A program made the translations under genes and the position numbers. A DNA stretch of 64,000 nt, from positions 124,001 to 188,000 of the forward strand of contig NZ_FNGS01000001.1 of the NCBI RefSeq assembly GCF_900103285.1. The letters are read 5' to 3'. This DNA is from Siphonobacter aquaeclarae. GTDB lineage: Bacteria > Bacteroidota > Bacteroidia > Cytophagales > Spirosomataceae. Positions 48,121 through 57,051 of the stretch are shown here, in pieces (the first letter of the stretch is position 1; each line of letters begins with the position of its first letter). The notes under the pieces were generated by a model that searched no databases, was not told the origin of the DNA, and saw only the letters and a list, made by a program, of their open reading frames with translations.

Positions 48121-50613
48121 TCAGCCCCGGAGTCTTCTGAATGCTTTCCAACCTTCCAGCCAGACAACAGAAACAAAGCCCGCCGCAATACCTCCTGCCG
48201 CCAGTGAAACATCGGGCAGAATGAAGCCGAAGAATCGCGCCAGGGGTGGAACCGTCAGCAGGAGTACCGTCAGCAAAATCGTGATTCCGAGTACCAGCGG
48301 GACGAGGCGGTTTTTGTAACCGAGTGTGGTTATGAACGAATAGTAAAACGACCGGTTGACCAGTGTCAGAAATACGTTTGCTGCGATCAGGACGATGAAC
48401 ACCAGGGTACGGGTTTCGGCCTCGCCGAAGTCATGAATAAGGCCGTACTGGTACGCGCCGAGGGTCGACACGCTGATGAGTATGCCCTGTATGATGCTCA
48501 AAATCAGCTCATTGCCTCTGAAAAAAGTCTCAGAAAATGGTCGGGGAGGTTCCTGCATGGCATTTCGCTCCAGGGGTTCGTTTTCGTAAACAATGGAGCA
48601 GGTCGGCCCCATGATCAGCTCCAGAAAAATGATGTGAACCGGCGAAAAGATATCCGGAAACTTCCAGCCCAGAAACAGAGGCAGGGAAACGGTCAGGATA
48701 ATCGGAATGTGGATGGAGATGATATACCGGATCGCCTTTTTGAGGTTGGTGTAAATGCGGCGGCCCATCGCCACGGCATCGACCATCCGGGCGAGGTCGT
48801 CTTCCAGCAAAATCAGGGAGGCGGCCTGGCGGGCGATTTCCGTGCCTTTTTTGCCCATCGCGATGCCGATATGCGCGGCTTTGAGTGCTGGGCCGTCATT
48901 GACGCCGTCGCCCGTCATGGCGACTACCTGCTGACTGGCTTTCAGCGCGTTGACCACGCGGAGCTTGGCATCGGGAAACATCCGTGTGAAGACAGACGTA
49001 GTCAACGCCTTCTCTTTCAGCTCATTATCGGAAAGCTGCATGAGCTCGTCCCCCGACAGGCCGTGTTCCCACCCGCGAAAACCCACCTGCCGGGCGATGG
49101 CGCGGGTCGTCAGTGCGTTGTCGCCGGTGATGATCTTTACCGAAATACCGGCGTCATAAAACGCATGCAGTACGTCCGGAATGTTGGCTTTCGGAGGATC
49201 GTAAAACCCTACCAGGCCGAGAAAACGGAAGGGAAGATCCTGCTGGCGTTCGGGATAGGCATCGCCTGAGAAAGTGGACTCACCAACCCCCAGTACACGG
49301 AAGCCTTCCGCCGACATCTCCTGTAGCGCAGCAAGTACCTCCTTTTTTTCCGTCTCCGACAGGTCAGAAACTGCAAGCATCGCTTCCGGAGCGCCTTTGG
49401 CAGCGATAATGCGCTGACCGTCAGACTGTTGAAAAACGTGCGTCATCATCGGCGGACGACCTCCCAGCGGGTATTCGTGTACCAGTTTCCAGTCCGGACG
49501 TTCATCCGCCTGCGTTCGTTCGCCATAGGCCCGGTGCAGCGCGATTTCCATCGGATCGAAGGGGAGGGGTTCGCTGGCCCACATCGCGGTGCGGATCAGT
49601 CCGGACTCGTCAGCGCCGGCCTGGTCCAACGTGACAATCTGTCCTTTTGCCGGCGTATATAAGCGGGCGAGCTGCATGCGGTTTTCCGTCAGGGTACCTG
49701 TCTTGTCGGTACAGATGATCGAAGCGCTGCCGAGGGTTTCGACGGTTTTCATCTGCCGAACCACAATGCCCATCCGCATCAGCCGCCAGGCGCCGAGCGC
49801 CATGAATGACGTAAAAGCGACGGGAATTTCTTCGGGAAGAATACTCATCGCCAGCGTCAGGGCTTTGAGCAGGCTGTCGAGAAGCTGGCCGGAGCGGACG
49901 AAATGCACGGCCCAGACGAGGGCGAAAACGATCGCCCCGAGGATGACCATCTTCCGGACGAAAGATCCGACTTGTGTTTCAAGCGGCGTTTTTTCTTCCC
50001 GGATGTTTTGCAGGCTTTCGCCGATACGACCCAGTTCTGTCCGGGCGCCGATAGCCGTTACTTCGGCGATGGCAAGTCCGCTTACGACGGTAGTTCCTTG
50101 AAAGACAGCTGGTTGTGTTGTGTCTTTGGCGACGGGCAGGGACTCGCCCGTCAGGATGGATTCGTTGACAGTGAAGTCGTGCGCATACCGGATGAGACCG
50201 TCAGCGGCGACAAGCGTGCCTTCTTCGGCAACGAGGTAGTCGCCGACGACGAGCTGATCTGCGGGTATTTCAATCAACTGCCCGTTTCGTACCACACGAC
50301 TCGACGGCTGGGTATAGGCTTCCAGTTTTTCCAGGGCGTTCCGGCTCCGCGTGTCCTGATACAGCGAGATCGCGGAGACGAGTACGATGGCGGAGGCCAG
50401 AAAAATGGCGTCGCCGGTTTCTCCGCTGACCAGGTACAGGGCGGAAGCGGCGAACAGGAGCACGACCATCGGCTCCTTAAACAAATTCAGCAACAGACGC
50501 CAGGGGCCTTCCTTTCCGGAAACCGCGCGGGTATTGCTTCCGGATTTTTCGCGGGAAAGGAGTACTTCTTCGTCGGTAAGGCCTTTGATATCAGCGGGCA
50601 GGTTGACAGGCAT
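48121..50613 (-). CDS. P-type cation-transporting ATPase, P2-like
   Basis: 830 residues. Motifs in order: cation-ATPase N-terminal domain (GLTDEEVLLSREKSGSN), actuator TGES, TM4 SILPEEIPVAFTSFMALGAWRL, phosphorylation site CTDKTGTLTENRM, and hinge VVAMTGDGVNDGPALKAAHIGIAMG. Ten helices are plausible. PEEIP in TM4 is the P2A/P2B-like form, so Ca2+, Mn2+ or another divalent or monovalent ion; the exact ion is not readable. No metal-binding N-terminal CxxC, so not a heavy-metal CPx pump. Confidence 0.93.
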   Translation of the reverse strand: MPVNLPADIKGLTDEEVLLSREKSGSNTRAVSGKEGPWRLLLNLFKEPMVVLLFAASALYLVSGETGDAIFLASAIVLVSAISLYQDTRSRNALEKLEAYTQPSSRVVRNGQLIEIPADQLVVGDYLVAEEGTLVAADGLIRYAHDFTVNESILTGESLPVAKDTTQPAVFQGTTVVSGLAIAEVTAIGARTELGRIGESLQNIREEKTPLETQVGSFVRKMVILGAIVFALVWAVHFVRSGQLLDSLLKALTLAMSILPEEIPVAFTSFMALGAWRLMRMGIVVRQMKTVETLGSASIICTDKTGTLTENRMQLARLYTPAKGQIVTLDQAGADESGLIRTAMWASEPLPFDPMEIALHRAYGERTQADERPDWKLVHEYPLGGRPPMMTHVFQQSDGQRIIAAKGAPEAMLAVSDLSETEKKEVLAALQEMSAEGFRVLGVGESTFSGDAYPERQQDLPFRFLGLVGFYDPPKANIPDVLHAFYDAGISVKIITGDNALTTRAIARQVGFRGWEHGLSGDELMQLSDNELKEKALTTSVFTRMFPDAKLRVVNALKASQQVVAMTGDGVNDGPALKAAHIGIAMGKKGTEIARQAASLILLEDDLARMVDAVAMGRRIYTNLKKAIRYIISIHIPIILTVSLPLFLGWKFPDIFSPVHIIFLELIMGPTCSIVYENEPLERNAMQEPPRPFSETFFRGNELILSIIQGILISVSTLGAYQYGLIHDFGEAETRTLVFIVLIAANVFLTLVNRSFYYSFITTLGYKNRLVPLVLGITILLTVLLLTVPPLARFFGFILPDVSLAAGGIAAGFVSVVWLEGWKAFRRLRG

Positions 50614-50759
50614 GGCAGCGGGGTGGTGTGCGGCGAAAGTTACACAAACCCGCGCCGGAAAAAAGTGACAAAACGCGTTCTATGCGGAAAAGAAGCTGTA
50701 TGCGGGCAAGTATGCATCACTGACAGGATAGAGCTTTCCAGGTGATGCTGTCAGTCGTC

Positions 50760-50810
50760 GAGCGACAAAGCCCCCGGAAAGCAGCTGACTTTTCGGGGGC
50801 TTTGTCGCTC
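50760..50810 (-). terminator. Long hairpin after HAD phosphatase gene
   Basis: 21-bp arms starting GAGCGACAAAGCCCCCGG with one mismatch (wobble in one strand) and a 9-nt loop, 15 nt after the HAD stop on the minus strand. There is no clear T run on that side. Confidence 0.65.
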
Positions 50811-50825
50811 AAAGGTTGTTTTATA

Positions 50826-51485
50826 TCATCCGATCAGACTCGCTGCGATCTGGTATGACATCGTCGTGTAATCATAGATATAATGATCGCACGGCGGAAG
50901 CTCTTCTTTCGTATGGGAAGTCAGAACGCCTACTACCTTCATCCCGGCGTTGCGGGCGGCGGTAATGCCGGAAAAGGAATCTTCAAAAACCAGGCAGCGG
51001 TCGGGGGATACGCCCAGATTCCGGGCCGAAGTCAGGTATACCTCCGGGTCGGGTTTGTGGCGCTGCACGTCTTCGCTGGCCAGTACCGAACCCATCAGAT
51101 CCCGGATGGGCACTTTGCTCATGATCAGGTCAAGGTTGGCCCGCGGCGCGGAGGTCGCCACACCCAGCGCTACGCCGTGGGCATGGAGGTCGGTGATAAA
51201 CTCCACATTGTGCGCGATCGGCTCGACATACGGTTCGTAGATTTTCCGGAAAAGACTTTCTTTCTCGTCTTCGAGCAAAGCGAGTTCTTCTCCGTCGACA
51301 GTCCGTTGCAAAAAATGGCTCAGAATGTACCGGTTGCTTTTACCGAACATATGCTCGGCAAACTCTTCATCGGTAGGCGCCAGGTTCCGGACAGCGAAAA
51401 ACTCCCGGAAGGCCATGGAGTGGTAGGGGTTGGTATGGCAGATAACCCCATCCATATCGAAAATGACGGCAATAGCGTTGTTCAT
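50826..51485 (-). CDS. HAD-IA family phosphatase/phosphoglucomutase-like
   Basis: 219 residues. Motif I VIFDMDGVICHTNPYHSMAF (Asp10, Asp12), motif II VATSAPRANL, motif III KPDPEVYLTSARNLG, motif IV LVFEDSFSGITAARNAGMKVVGV. The small helical cap and overall form match the beta-phosphoglucomutase/phosphatase branch (DMDGV, EDSxxGIxAAxxAGM). Cytoplasmic sugar-phosphate phosphatase or mutase; the mutase needs other residues that I cannot assign with certainty. Upstream, TTATTTTG is one mismatch from a -7 box. Confidence 0.92.
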   Translation of the reverse strand: MNNAIAVIFDMDGVICHTNPYHSMAFREFFAVRNLAPTDEEFAEHMFGKSNRYILSHFLQRTVDGEELALLEDEKESLFRKIYEPYVEPIAHNVEFITDLHAHGVALGVATSAPRANLDLIMSKVPIRDLMGSVLASEDVQRHKPDPEVYLTSARNLGVSPDRCLVFEDSFSGITAARNAGMKVVGVLTSHTKEELPPCDHYIYDYTTMSYQIAASLIG

Positions 51486-51599
51486 GGCTCAAAATAACGC
51501 ATAAAACAGCAAACGACGGAAGCAGACGGGCGTTTTCCGGATACCGGGTACGTTACCGAAATGATGTTTTAAAAGGACCTTTCCGGGGTCGTGCGGAAT

Positions 51600-51638
51600 C
51601 TTAACGGTTTGGTTACACAGCTTAACATTCCGGTAACA
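51600..51638 (+). promoter_or_regulatory. Direct repeat CTTAAC-N5-GGTWACA upstream of susC
   Basis: Two 18-bp units (51600-51617 and 51621-51638) share CTTAAC and GGTWACA and are 21 bp apart. They lie 21 bp upstream of the -7 box, a classical activator position. The regulator is not encoded next to this locus. Confidence 0.55.
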
Positions 51639-51658
51639 GGGCCTGTCAAGTGACACTA

Positions 51659-51666
51659 TACTTTTG
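51659..51666 (+). promoter_or_regulatory. -7 box TACTTTTG for susC operon
   Basis: Exact consensus, 153 nt before the susC ATG; no good -33 TTG, consistent with the activator-type repeats upstream. Confidence 0.6.
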
Positions 51667-51751
51667 CACCCGGTTCCGGTAAGGTACCCGACTATCCGGG
51701 CAAGAGGGCCCCCGACCGGCGGTCGCCGCTAATACAACTCTTCGCATTATT

Positions 51752-51814
51752 ATGAATACGACACCGCGGTCGCCACGGTGCCGGAAAGGTCTTTGCCTTC
51801 TCACTATAAACTGA
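51752..51814 (+). CDS. Possible 20-residue leader peptide
   Basis: ATG-started frame MNTTPRSPRCRKGLCLLTIN, rich in Arg, with its stop 5 nt before the susC ATG. It could affect susC translation, or be chance. No conservation can be judged here. Confidence 0.2.
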   Translation: MNTTPRSPRCRKGLCLLTIN

Positions 51815-51819
51815 CTCCT

Positions 51820-54800
51820 ATGCATCCATTATTACCTGCTGACAGCCTGCTCAGAAGGTACGCACTTGTTGCCTGTCTGGGCTTTTTGCCCCTGCCCGGC
51901 GTTGTCCGGGCCGCCGAGCCGGTTGTGCTGACCGCACCCCGCGACATTGTCATTAAAGGCATCGTTACCGACGGAAAAGAACCCCTCCCAGGCGTCAATG
52001 TCAGCCTGAAAGGCACCCGCATCGGGGTTACGACGGACGCCAAAGGTGCTTTTTCCCTGTCGGTTCCTTCTTCGGAGTCGACGCTGGTATTCAGCTACAT
52101 CGGCTTTGTCCGGCAGGAGATTGTTGTCGGAACGCAGACGAACCTGTCCATTACGCTGCAACCCGATGCGAAAGGGTTGGAAGAGGTGGTCGTTGTCGGA
52201 TACGGTACCCAGAAAAAAGCCAACCTCACCGGAGCGGTATCGCAGGTGGGAACGGAGGTACTCGACAGCCGGCCCGTCGCCAACGTCACCCAGGCGTTGC
52301 AGGGCGCGGTACCCAACGTAAACGTGACGTTCGGAGACGGCCGTCCCGGCTCTACCGGTACCATCAATATCCGGGGTTTTGCTTCGATCAACAGCTCTAC
52401 GGGTTCTCCGTTGATCCTGATCGATGGCGTGCCGGGCTCGCTCAACTCCATCAATCCCCGTGACGTTGAGAACATTACGGTGCTCAAAGATGCTGCTTCT
52501 TCGGCGATCTACGGGGCGCGGGGTGCGTTTGGCGTGGTGTTGATTACGACGAAGAAAGCGGCGTCCGGGAAGATGCAGGTCAACTACAGCAGCAACTTCG
52601 GCTGGTCGACGCCGACCGTCCGTACCGACTTCATCACCGACGGCTATACCTCCGCGAAACTGAATGACGAGGCCTTCCTCCGTGCCGTCGGGAAAACCTA
52701 TACCGGCTATACCGATCAGGATTACGAGGAACTGAAAAAGCGGCAAACGGATAAGTCCCTGCCGTCGGTTGTGATCGATAACCGGAACGGAAAAGACATG
52801 TACGTCTACTACGGCAGTACCGACTGGTGGAGTACCATGTTCCGGAAGTGGTCGCCCTCGATGGAACATAACCTGAGTTTCAATGGCGGAAACGACAAGA
52901 CCAACTACCTGATTTCGGGACGGTACTACCAGAAACGCGGCGTGATGCGCCTCAATCAGGACGTCTACAACGGATATAACTTCCGCGCGAAGCTCAATAC
53001 CAAGGTAACCGACTGGTTCTCACTCAACACGAATACCCAGTTCAACGCCAGCGATTATACGTATCCGGGCTGGGGTGTAAACAGCAACTTCGTTTCGGTG
53101 ACGGTGCACGCGCTGCCGTCTTACGTCCCCGTCAACCCGGATGGTACGGCGACCTACCGGACCGAGCTGAATAACTACACCATTGGCGACGGTATCTATG
53201 CCGATCTTCTCCACGGAAAATCAAAAGGCGGCGAAAAACGATTTGAGCTGACGAATACCGTCGGCGGAACGCTGAAACTGTCAAAAAACCTGTCGGTCGT
53301 CGGTTCCTACAGCTATACCCTCTCCAACGGAACGTTTAACGTCAACCGCAGCGCCTGGGAAGGCGGCAATACCTTCCTGCGGCGGACGGCCGCGCCCTGG
53401 TCGATCTACCCGGGCGTGATCAGCTACGTAGGCTACGATCAGTTGAACGAAACGTCAAACCTGTCGCAGTACCACGTAGTCAACGCATACGCTACCTATG
53501 ACAAAACCTTCGGCGATCATGGACTGAAGGCGATGATCGGCTACAACCAGGAATTGTACCAGCAGAAATCCCTCAGCGGTAACCGGAAGGATCTGTTGTC
53601 GGAAGACCTGAACGACGTGAACCTCGGCTCCGGCGCGCAGGAAATCAACGGCGGCCAGGCCGAATGGGCGCTGCTGGGGTACTTCGCCCGGATCAACTAC
53701 GATTACAAAGGCAAGTACCTGCTCGAACTCAACGGCCGCTATGATGGAACGTCCCGTTTTCAGCCGTCTGACCGGTTCGGGTTCTTCCCGTCGGTATCGG
53801 CAGGATGGCGGGTCAGTCAGGAGAATTTCTTCGACCCGATCCGGGATGTAGTCAACGACCTGAAATTCCGGGCGTCATATGGAGCGCTTGGTAATCAGCA
53901 GGTTGCGAACTATGCCTACGTTTCTTCCCTTTCCCGGGGAACATTGAGCTACCTCATGAACGGGGTGAAGACGGAATACCTCTCGTCGCCCGCCCCGATT
54001 TCCAATACGCTGACGTGGGAAAAAGCGACGTCAACCGACCTCGGTCTGGATGTCGTCCTCCTGAAAAACCGCCTGAACCTCACGTTCGACTGGTACCGCC
54101 GCGCCACCACGCAGATGCTGACGAAGGGCCGGACCCTTCCGACGGTATTCGGTGCGACCGAACCCCGCGAAAATGCGGCGGATCTTCTCACGAAAGGCTT
54201 TGAAATCTCACTCGGCTGGCGCGATCAGGTACGCATCGGGGCGAAGGCGCTCCAGTACAACGTCGGCTTCAACATCGGCGACTATACCGCGAAGATTACC
54301 CGCTTTGACAACCCGACACAGCTGCTGAGCAGCTATTATGTCGGGCAGCAGCTGGGCGAAATGTGGGGCTACTCGGTAGATGGTATGTTCGGAACGGACG
54401 ACGAAGCCGCTGCCTGGCAAGCCAAAATTCCCCTGGCCAATTCGGCGGTTCACAAACAGATTTCCAGCGCTCCCGGCGAATGGGGCAAGCTCCGCGCGGG
54501 CGATCTTCGGTTTATTGATGTCAACGGAGACAACAAAATCAGCGTCGGCGCGAATACCGTGGGCGATCACGGCGATCTCAAGCGCATCGGCAACAGTCTG
54601 CCCCGCTACTCGTTCGGCGTCAACGCAGGGGTGAGCTGGAACGGATTCGACGTGTCGGCTTTCTTCCAGGGCATCGGCCGGCAAAACTGGTACCCGGGTT
54701 CCAACGCGGATAAGTTCTGGGGACCGTATTCCCGCCCGTACTATTCGTTCGTTCCCAAAGATTTTGAGTCACAGATCTGGACGGAAACGAACCGCAACGC

Positions 54801-55113
54801 TTATCTCCCGGTACTGCGGGGCTACACCGCCCTCAACGGCGGCGGCGATCTTCAGGCAGCGAACGACCGGTACATCCAGAACCTGGCTTACGTCCGCCTG
54901 AAAAACCTGACGGTTGGCTATACCCTCCCGAACCAGGTACTCCAGCGCCTGAAAATGAGCCGTTGCCGCATCTATGCGTCCGGCGAAAACCTGTTCACCC
55001 TGACGAAGTTCAAAACCGACTACATCGATCCGGAAATGGCCGCTGCCGAAACCAACGGCCGGGTGTATCCTTTCAGCAAGGTGTTTTCGATGGGTCTTGA
55101 TATTTCTTTCTAA
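51820..55113 (+). CDS. SusC/RagA family TonB-dependent outer-membrane transporter
   Basis: 1097 residues from the ATG of MHPLLPADSLLRRYALVACLG; a GTG at 51778 would add 14 residues. Signal peptide ends near VVRAAEP. Then the regulatory-like domain (DIVIKGIVTDGKEPLPGVNVSLKG), TonB box EEVVVVGY, plug with LDSRPVANVTQALQG and DAASSAIYGARGAFGVVLITTK, and the barrel. No STN domain. It is the closest relative in the window of the SusC at 4.0-7.2 kb, suggesting related ligands. Followed after 2 nt by susD. Confidence 0.94.
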   Translation: MHPLLPADSLLRRYALVACLGFLPLPGVVRAAEPVVLTAPRDIVIKGIVTDGKEPLPGVNVSLKGTRIGVTTDAKGAFSLSVPSSESTLVFSYIGFVRQEIVVGTQTNLSITLQPDAKGLEEVVVVGYGTQKKANLTGAVSQVGTEVLDSRPVANVTQALQGAVPNVNVTFGDGRPGSTGTINIRGFASINSSTGSPLILIDGVPGSLNSINPRDVENITVLKDAASSAIYGARGAFGVVLITTKKAASGKMQVNYSSNFGWSTPTVRTDFITDGYTSAKLNDEAFLRAVGKTYTGYTDQDYEELKKRQTDKSLPSVVIDNRNGKDMYVYYGSTDWWSTMFRKWSPSMEHNLSFNGGNDKTNYLISGRYYQKRGVMRLNQDVYNGYNFRAKLNTKVTDWFSLNTNTQFNASDYTYPGWGVNSNFVSVTVHALPSYVPVNPDGTATYRTELNNYTIGDGIYADLLHGKSKGGEKRFELTNTVGGTLKLSKNLSVVGSYSYTLSNGTFNVNRSAWEGGNTFLRRTAAPWSIYPGVISYVGYDQLNETSNLSQYHVVNAYATYDKTFGDHGLKAMIGYNQELYQQKSLSGNRKDLLSEDLNDVNLGSGAQEINGGQAEWALLGYFARINYDYKGKYLLELNGRYDGTSRFQPSDRFGFFPSVSAGWRVSQENFFDPIRDVVNDLKFRASYGALGNQQVANYAYVSSLSRGTLSYLMNGVKTEYLSSPAPISNTLTWEKATSTDLGLDVVLLKNRLNLTFDWYRRATTQMLTKGRTLPTVFGATEPRENAADLLTKGFEISLGWRDQVRIGAKALQYNVGFNIGDYTAKITRFDNPTQLLSSYYVGQQLGEMWGYSVDGMFGTDDEAAAWQAKIPLANSAVHKQISSAPGEWGKLRAGDLRFIDVNGDNKISVGANTVGDHGDLKRIGNSLPRYSFGVNAGVSWNGFDVSAFFQGIGRQNWYPGSNADKFWGPYSRPYYSFVPKDFESQIWTETNRNAYLPVLRGYTALNGGGDLQAANDRYIQNLAYVRLKNLTVGYTLPNQVLQRLKMSRCRIYASGENLFTLTKFKTDYIDPEMAAAETNGRVYPFSKVFSMGLDISF

Positions 55114-55115
55114 GC

Positions 55116-56870
55116 ATGAAAAAGATACTTTCTCTCGCTGCGTGCGTCGCTGTCCTGTCTGCCGTTTGGGGCTGCAAGGGCTTTCTCGACCGCCAGCCGT
55201 TATCGGAACTTTCGCCGGATCAGTTTTTCACCAGCGAAAAGGATCTGAAACTGTACACGAACTCGTTTTACAACGTGATTCCTTCGGCGGAAGACATTTA
55301 CAACGAAGGCATCGACAACGTCGTGAAAACGACCCTGGAAGACCAGGTAACCGGCAAACGGACCGTACCGACGTCGGGCGGCGGCTGGGACTGGGGTGAG
55401 CTCCGGAAGATCAACTACTTCCTCCAGAACTACAACAAACGGGGAATCGCGCCGGCTACGGCCAGCAAGTACGTCGGGTTGGCGAAGTTCTTCCGTGCCT
55501 GGTTCTATTTCAACAAAGTCGCGCGTTTCGGAGATGTTCCCTGGTACAATCAGGTACTGTCTACTGCCGATGAACCGCTCCTCACGAAAGCGCGCGATCC
55601 GCGTACGGTGGTGATGGACTCGGTTCTGGCCGACATCAACGACGCCGTGGCCCGCCTGGGTACCGCGCGTTCGACAGAAGAAGTAACGAAATGGACGGCC
55701 CTGGCGCTCAAATCGCGCATTTGCTTGTTTGAAGGTACTTTCCGGAAATACCACACCGAGTTCAGCCTGCCCAACGCCGATAAATTCCTGAACGAAGCCG
55801 TGAAGGCATCGGAGGATATGATGGCGGCAAGCGGGTACTCGATCTATGGCTCGTCGCCCGAAAGTGCCTACCGGGATCTCTTTGCTTCGTTGAAAGCCGT
55901 TCCTGAAGAGGTAATTCTCGCCCGGAAGTTCAGCGCCGATCAGCAGGTATTTCACAACGTCAACTACTACACGATCACGGCGTCATACGGTCGGCCGGGT
56001 CTGGAGAAAAAGCTCGTCAACAGCTACCTGATGAAGGATGGTACCCGGTTTACGGACAAAGCCGACTTCAACAAGATCCAGTTTTACGACGAAATGCAGA
56101 ACCGCGACCCGCGTCTGGCGCAAACCATCCGGACGCCGGGCTATACCCGGATCGGCAATACGAATAAGCTGGTGCCGGATTTCGGGGCGACCGTCACCGG
56201 ATACCAGCTTACGAAGTTCGTCACCGCCGAAACGGAGGATTCGTATAACAAGTCGCTCAACGACATGCCCGTTTTCCGGTATGCCGAAGTACTCCTGAAC
56301 TACGCCGAAGCGAAAGCCGAACTCGGTACGCTGACGCAGGCAGACCTTGACAAGTCTGTTCAACTGATCCGCAAGCGGGTAGGGATGCCGGCGCTGTTGC
56401 TCACAAAGGCCAACGCCGACCCCGATCCATATCTCGCCGGGCAGTATACCTCGGTTTCAGGTACCAACAAGGGCATTATCCTCGAAGTACGCCGCGAGCG
56501 GCGCGTCGAGCTGGTGATGGAATCGTACCGCTGGAACGACGTCATGCGCTGGAAGGAAGGCCACATCCTCGCCGAGCAGTTCAAAGGCATGTACTTCCCC
56601 GGACTCGGCAAGTATGATCTCGACAAGGACGGTACCATCGACGTGGTCATCTACGAAGGCACCAAACCGACCGAGAAAGGCCCGCAATACCTCAAGCTCG
56701 GAACGGAAGCCGTACTCGAAGGCGGCAAAAACGGCGGGCTGCTGCTCATCAATGCCAACATCGCCAAGACGTTTACCGAAAACCGGGACTACCTTTTCCC
56801 GATTCCGATTCAGGAACGGCTGCTTAATAAGAACCTGACGCAGAACCCGAATTGGGCTGACGGGTTGTAG
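55116..56870 (+). CDS. SusD/RagB family nutrient-binding lipoprotein
   Basis: 584 residues. Lipobox VWGC (Cys20) in MKKILSLAACVAVLSAVWGCKGFLDRQPL. SusD TPR patterns: VGLAKFFRAWFYFNKVARFGDVPWY, AEVLLNYAEAKAELGTLTQADL, and EVRRERRVELVMESYRWNDVMRWKEG. It contains GMYFPGLGKYDLDKDGTIDVV, where DLDKDGTID fits a DxDxDG calcium loop, in the same place as DLTGDGVED in the SusD at 2.2 kb. Ligand unknown. The coding end is followed directly by both intergenic repeat families. Confidence 0.95.
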   Translation: MKKILSLAACVAVLSAVWGCKGFLDRQPLSELSPDQFFTSEKDLKLYTNSFYNVIPSAEDIYNEGIDNVVKTTLEDQVTGKRTVPTSGGGWDWGELRKINYFLQNYNKRGIAPATASKYVGLAKFFRAWFYFNKVARFGDVPWYNQVLSTADEPLLTKARDPRTVVMDSVLADINDAVARLGTARSTEEVTKWTALALKSRICLFEGTFRKYHTEFSLPNADKFLNEAVKASEDMMAASGYSIYGSSPESAYRDLFASLKAVPEEVILARKFSADQQVFHNVNYYTITASYGRPGLEKKLVNSYLMKDGTRFTDKADFNKIQFYDEMQNRDPRLAQTIRTPGYTRIGNTNKLVPDFGATVTGYQLTKFVTAETEDSYNKSLNDMPVFRYAEVLLNYAEAKAELGTLTQADLDKSVQLIRKRVGMPALLLTKANADPDPYLAGQYTSVSGTNKGIILEVRRERRVELVMESYRWNDVMRWKEGHILAEQFKGMYFPGLGKYDLDKDGTIDVVIYEGTKPTEKGPQYLKLGTEAVLEGGKNGGLLLINANIAKTFTENRDYLFPIPIQERLLNKNLTQNPNWADGL

Positions 56871-56904
56871 GAGCAGGGGGCATGGGGCAGAGGGTATGGG
56901 GTTA
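56871..56904 (+). repeat. G-run repeat, dispersed repeat copy 3
   Basis: GGGGG-CAT-GGGG-CAGA-GGG-TAT-GGGG (56876-56901) starts 5 nt after the susD stop. It matches the 40.48-kb copy almost base for base but has no C-rich partner, so it cannot form the long hairpin; it keeps a four-run G-quadruplex motif. Confidence 0.8.
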
Positions 56905-56912
56905 GATGCTTG

Positions 56913-56982
56913 ATATTCTGTGGTTTCTGTGTGTTCTGTGAGAAAAAAACTGCTCACAGAATACACAGAAATCACAGAATAT
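56913..56982 (+). terminator. 30-bp inverted repeat, TCTGTG family copy 2
   Basis: Arms 56913-56942 and 56953-56982 pair in 28 of 30 positions; the two exceptions are G-U wobbles in the plus-strand RNA, so the fold is kept. 10-nt loop, then TTTTTTTG. Ends the susCD transcript before the DUF1593 gene. Confidence 0.85.
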
Positions 56983-57024
56983 TTTTTTGTGAGCGGGCGG
57001 GAGTGAACGCGTCGGGCGGACACG

Positions 57025-57032
57025 TATCTTCG
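57025..57032 (+). promoter_or_regulatory. -7-like TATCTTCG for DUF1593 gene
   Basis: One mismatch from TAnnTTTG, 19 nt before the ATG and 43 nt after the terminator, which suggests the gene has its own promoter. Confidence 0.4.
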
Positions 57033-57051
57033 TCCGAAACGTAACCTCTTT

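Larger units (their letters stand above)
51486..51819. other. Intergenic region with tandem repeat and promoter
   Basis: 334 bp between divergent HAD and susC genes. It has a direct repeat at 51600-51638, a -7 box TACTTTTG at 51659-51666, a leader of about 150 nt, and a 20-codon ORF at 51752-51814 ending 5 nt before the susC ATG. Confidence 0.6.
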
